Source: Clostridia bacterium (GTDB taxonomy: Bacteria; Bacillota; Clostridia; Christensenellales; Borkfalkiaceae). From it: a DNA stretch of 9,522 bases. The stretch is from the NCBI GenBank assembly GCA_017452305.1, contig JAFTMQ010000044.1, positions 1-9,522 of the forward strand, given 5' to 3'. The notes beneath the pieces were generated by a model, which worked only from the letters and a program-made list of their open reading frames with translations, had not been told where the DNA came from and made no database searches. The translations under genes were made by a program, and so were the position numbers. Below are positions 6,038 to 9,522 of the stretch, piece after piece (position 1 is the stretch's first letter; every line of letters begins with the position of its first letter).

Positions 6038-7393
6038 ATGAACGTAATCATCGTAGGCTGCGGCAGAGTGGGGCAAACCCTCGCCGAAAAATTAAACAGT
6101 GACGGCAATGAAGTTACCGTTATTGATATGTCTACCGACAAAGTAAACGAAACAATGGAATTGGCGGACGTTATGGGCGTGGTCGGCAATGGCGCAACCC
6201 ATACGACCTTGCGTGAGGCAGGCATAAAATCGGCGGATTTATTTATCGCCGTCACCAACTCGGACGAGCTCAATTTACTTTGTTGTATGATTGCAAAAAA
6301 AGAGGGGGACTGCAAGACGATCGCCCGTTTAAAAAGTCCCGAATACAGTGACGAGATGGAATATATCCGTACCGAGCTCGGGCTTGCGATGGTCATCAAT
6401 CCCGAATACGCGACGGCGGAAGAAATCGCGCGTGTGCTCCGTTTCCCGTCGGCAATCAAAATCGAACCCTTTGCCAAAGGCAAGGTGGAAATTATCAAAT
6501 TTAAAATCCCCGAAAACAGCGTGCTTATCGGCATGTCCGTCAAGGATTTAATGATTAAACACCCCTCGGAAGTGCTCGTTTGTACGATAGAGCGCGGGGA
6601 CGAGGCGTACATTGCCAAGGGTGATTCCGTCTTCCAAGAAAAAGACGTGGTGAGCATTGTCGCTTCGCCCAAAAACGCCAACGACTTTTTCCGCAAAATC
6701 CGCAGGAAGGATCCGTCCGTGCACAGCGCGATGATTATCGGCGGCGGCGCGATCACCCATTATCTTTGCGAGATTTTGGAGAAATCGAGCATATCCTTGA
6801 AAATCATCGACCGCGACGAAAGCGTTTGTATGGAGCTTGCGGAAGCCTTCCCCAAATGCAGCGTTATTTGCGGCAAGCCGACGGACAAGGAATTGCTTGC
6901 GGAAGAGGGGGTTGCAAGTGCGGACGCTTTCCTTACCCTCACCAACTCCGACGAAGAAAATATATTGCTTTCCTTGTTCGCAAAAGAGGTCAACGACGGC
7001 AAGCTCGTCACCAAAATCAAACGTACGGACTATGACAGCGTCATCAAGCGTTTGGAATTGGATACGGTCATTTGCCCTAAAAATATTACGGCGGACACCA
7101 TCGTGCGGTACGTTCGTTCGACGAAGAACACGAAGGGCAGCAATATCGAAACGATGTATAACATCATCGAGGACAAAGTGGAAGCGTCCGAATTTATCAT
7201 TAAAGAAAATTCCGAAATTATCGGTACGCCGCTTAGTCAGCTCCGCTTCAAGCCCGACGTTTTGGTGGCTTGTATCACGCGCGCAGACAAGGTGATTATC
7301 CCTCGTGGTAACGACGTGATTATGGCAGGCGACGCGGTGGTTGTCGTAACCAAAATGCTTGGCTTGCACGATATCGTGGACGTGTTGAGGTGA
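6038..7393 (+). CDS. trkA: Trk system potassium uptake regulatory subunit TrkA
   Basis: TrkA is the cytoplasmic nucleotide-binding ring that gates the TrkH channel. The 451 residues form two tandem RCK units, each a Rossmann domain plus a TrkA_C domain. The first Rossmann fold starts at VGCGRVG (6-12) with acidic D30 at the end of the second strand (TVIDMS), as expected for NAD(H) binding; its TrkA_C domain covers about 145-215. The second begins at IIGGGAIT (233-240) with D258 (KIIDRD), and its TrkA_C domain covers about 370-451. The TNSDE motif occurs in both halves (74-78 and 302-306), showing the internal duplication. In the second P-loop the last glycine is replaced by threonine (GGGAIT), so its nucleotide affinity may differ. 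This is the full-length TrkA type, not the single-unit KtrA type. GAGG at 6026-6029 with an 8-base spacer supports the start. trkH follows after 7 bp. Confidence 0.96.
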   Translation: MNVIIVGCGRVGQTLAEKLNSDGNEVTVIDMSTDKVNETMELADVMGVVGNGATHTTLREAGIKSADLFIAVTNSDELNLLCCMIAKKEGDCKTIARLKSPEYSDEMEYIRTELGLAMVINPEYATAEEIARVLRFPSAIKIEPFAKGKVEIIKFKIPENSVLIGMSVKDLMIKHPSEVLVCTIERGDEAYIAKGDSVFQEKDVVSIVASPKNANDFFRKIRRKDPSVHSAMIIGGGAITHYLCEILEKSSISLKIIDRDESVCMELAEAFPKCSVICGKPTDKELLAEEGVASADAFLTLTNSDEENILLSLFAKEVNDGKLVTKIKRTDYDSVIKRLELDTVICPKNITADTIVRYVRSTKNTKGSNIETMYNIIEDKVEASEFIIKENSEIIGTPLSQLRFKPDVLVACITRADKVIIPRGNDVIMAGDAVVVVTKMLGLHDIVDVLR

Positions 7394-7394
7394 G
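7387..7394 (+). promoter_or_regulatory. trkH ribosome binding site overlapping the trkA stop codon
   Basis: GAGGTGAG includes the trkA stop TGA (7391-7393) and lies 6 bases before the trkH ATG at 7401. This arrangement favours coupled translation of the two potassium-transport subunits. Confidence 0.75.
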
Positions 7395-7400
7395 CGCGTT

Positions 7401-8897
7401 ATGAATTTTGGCATTATCAAAAGAACAGTCGGTTGGATTTTGCTGTTCGAGGCGGCGTTCTTCCTCGTTCCGCTTATCGCCGCCGCAATATATTGGGAAG
7501 CGGAATTCTTCGCCTTCCTCATCTGTATGGGGATTTGCGCGGCGCTCGGCGGTCTGTGCCTAATCGGCAAGCCTAAGAGCGATAAAATCTACGCCAAGGA
7601 AGGGTTTGTCATCACTGCGCTTTGTTGGATTGTTTTATCCGCGTTCGGTGCGTTGCCTTTCGTGCTTGCAGGCACAATCCCGAATTATATAGACGCGCTT
7701 TTTGAGACAGTTTCGGGTTTTACGACGACGGGTGCGACGGTTATCGACCCCGAAGTCGGCGTAGAAAGCCTGCCCAAGTGCATATTAATGTGGCGTAGCT
7801 TCACTCATTGGGTAGGCGGCATGGGCGTACTCGTATTTATTATGGCGTTTTTGCCGTTGAGCGGCGCGCGCAATATGCATATTATGAAAGCGGAAAGCCC
7901 CGGCCCTACCGTTGGAAAGCTTGTGCCTAGGGTGCGTAAGACGGCGGCAATTTTGTACGGCATTTACGGCGTGTTGACGTTGGTGCAAATTATCATGTTG
8001 CTTTGTGGCGGAATGTCCTTATTCGATGCAATAAATACGGCGTTTGCGACGGCGGGTACGGGCGGTTTTTCCGTAAAAAACGACGGCCTTATTGGTTATA
8101 ATTCTTATATCCAAATCGTCGTTACCGTATTTATGTTGATATTTTCCATCAATTTCAACTCTTACTATTTACTTATTAGACGCAAATGGAAGGAAGTCTT
8201 GACGGAAGAAGTCAAGTGGTTTTTAATTATTGTCGCAAGCGCAATTTTGGCGGTAACTCTCAACGTATTTTTTACGGAAACGGTGAATGCGGTAGGGGAC
8301 AAAATGAGCTTTGGCGAGGCGTTAAAGCACGCCGCGTTTTCGGTGGCGTCCGTCGTTTCTACAACGGGCTTTGCTACGGAAGACTTTAATACTTGGCCCG
8401 TCTTTTCCCATATTATTTTGGTGGGTATGATGTTTATTGGCGCATGCGCGGGCAGTACGGGCGGCGGCATTAAGGTTTCTCGTTTGTTGCTTTTGGGTAA
8501 GAGCACAAGCAACGAAATTGGCAAAATGCTCCATCCCAAGCGTGTGAAACGTATCACGATGGACGGACGCGCTGTTGACGACGAGGTTGTGCGTTCCGTT
8601 TATGGATATATGATTGCTTACGTAATCATTTTTGTGGCTTCGCTGGCTATCATTTCCTTGGATTTGGGCAACCTTACCCACGGGGATAGCGGTGCGTTTG
8701 CTACTGGCTTTACCGCCGTGGCGGCAACCTTCAACAATATCGGTCCCGGATTTGGTGCGGTTGGACCTACGGGTTCGTTTACTGATTTTTCTTGGTGGTC
8801 GAAGCTCGTGTTTATCTTTGATATGTTGGCGGGCAGATTGGAAATTTTCCCCATGCTTATCTTGTTTGCGCCTATGACTTGGAAAAAGTGCGCTTAA
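7401..8897 (+). CDS. trkH: Trk-type potassium uptake channel subunit TrkH
   Basis: TrkH is the membrane channel of the Trk K+ uptake system and works with the TrkA encoded just upstream. The protein has 498 residues and shows the fourfold membrane-pore-membrane plan. The four pore-loop filters are SGFTTTGATV (105-114), TAGTGGFSV (217-225), STTGFATE (320-327) and NNIGPGFG (445-452), each with its conserved glycine. Further family marks are MWRSFTHWVGGMGVLVF (130-146), GACAGSTGGGIKVSR (347-361) and GRLEIFPMLILF near the C-terminus (478-489). The SxGGG region corresponds to the intramembrane gate loop of the third repeat. Length and N-terminus are normal for the family. It is the last + strand gene and is followed by an intrinsic terminator. 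The filter has glycines in all four repeats, which in this superfamily fits K+ selectivity; ion preference is otherwise inferred. Confidence 0.97.
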   Translation: MNFGIIKRTVGWILLFEAAFFLVPLIAAAIYWEAEFFAFLICMGICAALGGLCLIGKPKSDKIYAKEGFVITALCWIVLSAFGALPFVLAGTIPNYIDALFETVSGFTTTGATVIDPEVGVESLPKCILMWRSFTHWVGGMGVLVFIMAFLPLSGARNMHIMKAESPGPTVGKLVPRVRKTAAILYGIYGVLTLVQIIMLLCGGMSLFDAINTAFATAGTGGFSVKNDGLIGYNSYIQIVVTVFMLIFSINFNSYYLLIRRKWKEVLTEEVKWFLIIVASAILAVTLNVFFTETVNAVGDKMSFGEALKHAAFSVASVVSTTGFATEDFNTWPVFSHIILVGMMFIGACAGSTGGGIKVSRLLLLGKSTSNEIGKMLHPKRVKRITMDGRAVDDEVVRSVYGYMIAYVIIFVASLAIISLDLGNLTHGDSGAFATGFTAVAATFNNIGPGFGAVGPTGSFTDFSWWSKLVFIFDMLAGRLEIFPMLILFAPMTWKKCA

Positions 8898-8917
8898 AAC
8901 TAAAAAAGCACGTTCAA

Positions 8918-8934
8918 CGCGTACATGGTACGTG
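8918..8934 (+). repeat. Short inverted repeat downstream of trkH
   Basis: CGTAC (8920-8924) and GTACG (8928-8932) flank the loop ATG, and a G-T and a C-G pair extend the stem outward. It lies 20 bases after the trkH stop and ahead of the main terminator. There is no T-run after it. It may protect the mRNA 3' end or be incidental. Confidence 0.35.
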
Positions 8935-8956
8935 GTAAACAACAAAATATGCACGT

Positions 8957-9004
8957 AAAAAGCGCGCCTTGAAGTGCAAACTTCAAGGCGCGTCTTATTT
9001 TATT
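8957..9004. terminator. Bidirectional rho-independent terminator between converging genes
   Basis: A perfect 12-bp stem is formed by 8963-8974 (CGCGCCTTGAAG) and 8981-8992, with the 6-base loop TGCAAA. On the + strand it is followed by TCTTATTTTATT. On the - strand the stem is followed by a CTTTTT run, the complement of the A-tract at 8957-8961. It can therefore end both the trkH transcript and the transcript of the minus-strand gene ending at 9026. Confidence 0.92.
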
Positions 9005-9025
9005 AAAGATAGGGGGTAGAGGCGC

Positions 9026-9522
9026 TTAATCTAAGGGGTCGTAGCTTTCCGTATGATATTCATACGAGGTGCTGCCTGCCTCAATAAATATTTGCATCGC
9101 TTTTACGCGCGCACTCATCGAATTTAACCGTTTTTTATAGCTTTCGGGATCGGACGCATTGGCGGAGGTTTTGTCGTATATTTCTTTAATCGTATTTAAG
9201 GTGAACTGCAACAGCGCCAAAACCTTTTCGATGATTTGTTCTTCCGTCAAAGCGTCGCTAAATACAAATTGAATACGGTTTTTTTCCACTCTCGGCTCGT
9301 TGGAAAGATAAGAAAGATGGGTAATGTCCACAGAGTTTTTATAGCAAACAGTTAAGGCTTTAAATACCAATGCTTTGATTTTTTCTTCAAGCGCTGCGTC
9401 AAAACAAGTCGGCATATTCAACACCGCATACGAACAATCGGTTATGCTTGTGTACGTGTTGTGGTATGCTCTTGCCGCCAAAACGGTTTGCACCGTTTCC
9501 AAGTTAGAGGAAAAGCCTAATT
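9026..9522 (-). CDS. Uncharacterised protein, C-terminal part (5' end outside window)
   Basis: I do not recognise this protein. The minus-strand frame is open from the right window edge to a TAA at 9026-9028, giving about 164 residues. The first possible start in the window is a TTG at 9502, but the frame continues upstream of it (reading LGFSSN before the TTG codon) and no ribosome binding site precedes it, so the real start probably lies beyond the edge. The visible part has no signal peptide, long hydrophobic segment or metal-binding cluster. Its composition suggests mostly helix: EEKIKALVFKAL, then EEQIIEKVLALLQFTLNTIKE and a charged stretch ESYKKRLNSMSARVKAMQIF, with an acidic, Tyr-rich end (YEYHTESYDPLD). 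A short YAVLNMPTCFDAALE segment precedes the helices. It converges on trkH and shares the terminator at 8957-9004. It belongs to a different transcription unit from the rest of the window. Confidence 0.7.
   Translation of the reverse strand, partial: LGFSSNLETVQTVLAARAYHNTYTSITDCSYAVLNMPTCFDAALEEKIKALVFKALTVCYKNSVDITHLSYLSNEPRVEKNRIQFVFSDALTEEQIIEKVLALLQFTLNTIKEIYDKTSANASDPESYKKRLNSMSARVKAMQIFIEAGSTSYEYHTESYDPLD

Noticed and set aside
6548..7570. 340-codon open frame antisense to trkA and trkH
   Set aside because: It spans two firmly identified genes on the other strand and its product has no family features; a composition shadow.

Overview
The window looks like a stretch of a Bacillota (Firmicutes, class Clostridia) chromosome, probably from an uncultured or gut-type lineage. 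The reasons are the gene order (lspA next to an RluD-type pseudouridine synthase; a DUF512 radical-SAM protein next to der and plsY), AGGAGG-type ribosome binding sites, moderate GC, and tightly packed co-directional genes. I cannot place it to genus from the sequence alone.

Left block (1-4958, all + strand): the 3' part of a nicotinate phosphoribosyltransferase gene (pncB, cut by the window edge), lspA (lipoprotein signal peptidase), an RluD/RluA-family rRNA pseudouridine synthase, a PDZ/radical-SAM/DUF512 protein of unknown function, and der (tandem-GTPase ribosome assembly factor). Junctions are -1, -8, +11 and +21 bp, so these genes are very probably one transcription unit.

Middle (4959-5291): 333 bp with no convincing gene. 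It holds several short inverted repeats and ends in a 7-bp hairpin just before plsY. It interrupts an otherwise tight operon and may be a dispersed repeat or structured RNA element.

Right block (5292-8897, + strand): plsY (acyl-phosphate:glycerol-3-phosphate acyltransferase, first acylation step of phospholipid synthesis), then trkA and trkH, the regulatory and channel subunits of a Trk-type potassium uptake system. Gaps are 20 and 7 bp. A strong 12-bp hairpin flanked by A and T tracts (8957-9004) closes this unit and can also serve the converging gene on the minus strand.

Right edge (9026-9522, - strand): the C-terminal part of an unrecognised, mostly helical protein whose frame stays open to the window edge.

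Functionally the + strand genes are mainly housekeeping: NAD salvage, lipoprotein maturation, ribosome modification and assembly, phospholipid synthesis and K+ uptake. I see no phage, transposase, CRISPR array, defence system, tRNA or rRNA. The points most worth a second look are the 4959-5291 element, the uncharacterised DUF512 enzyme beside der, and the unknown protein at the right edge.
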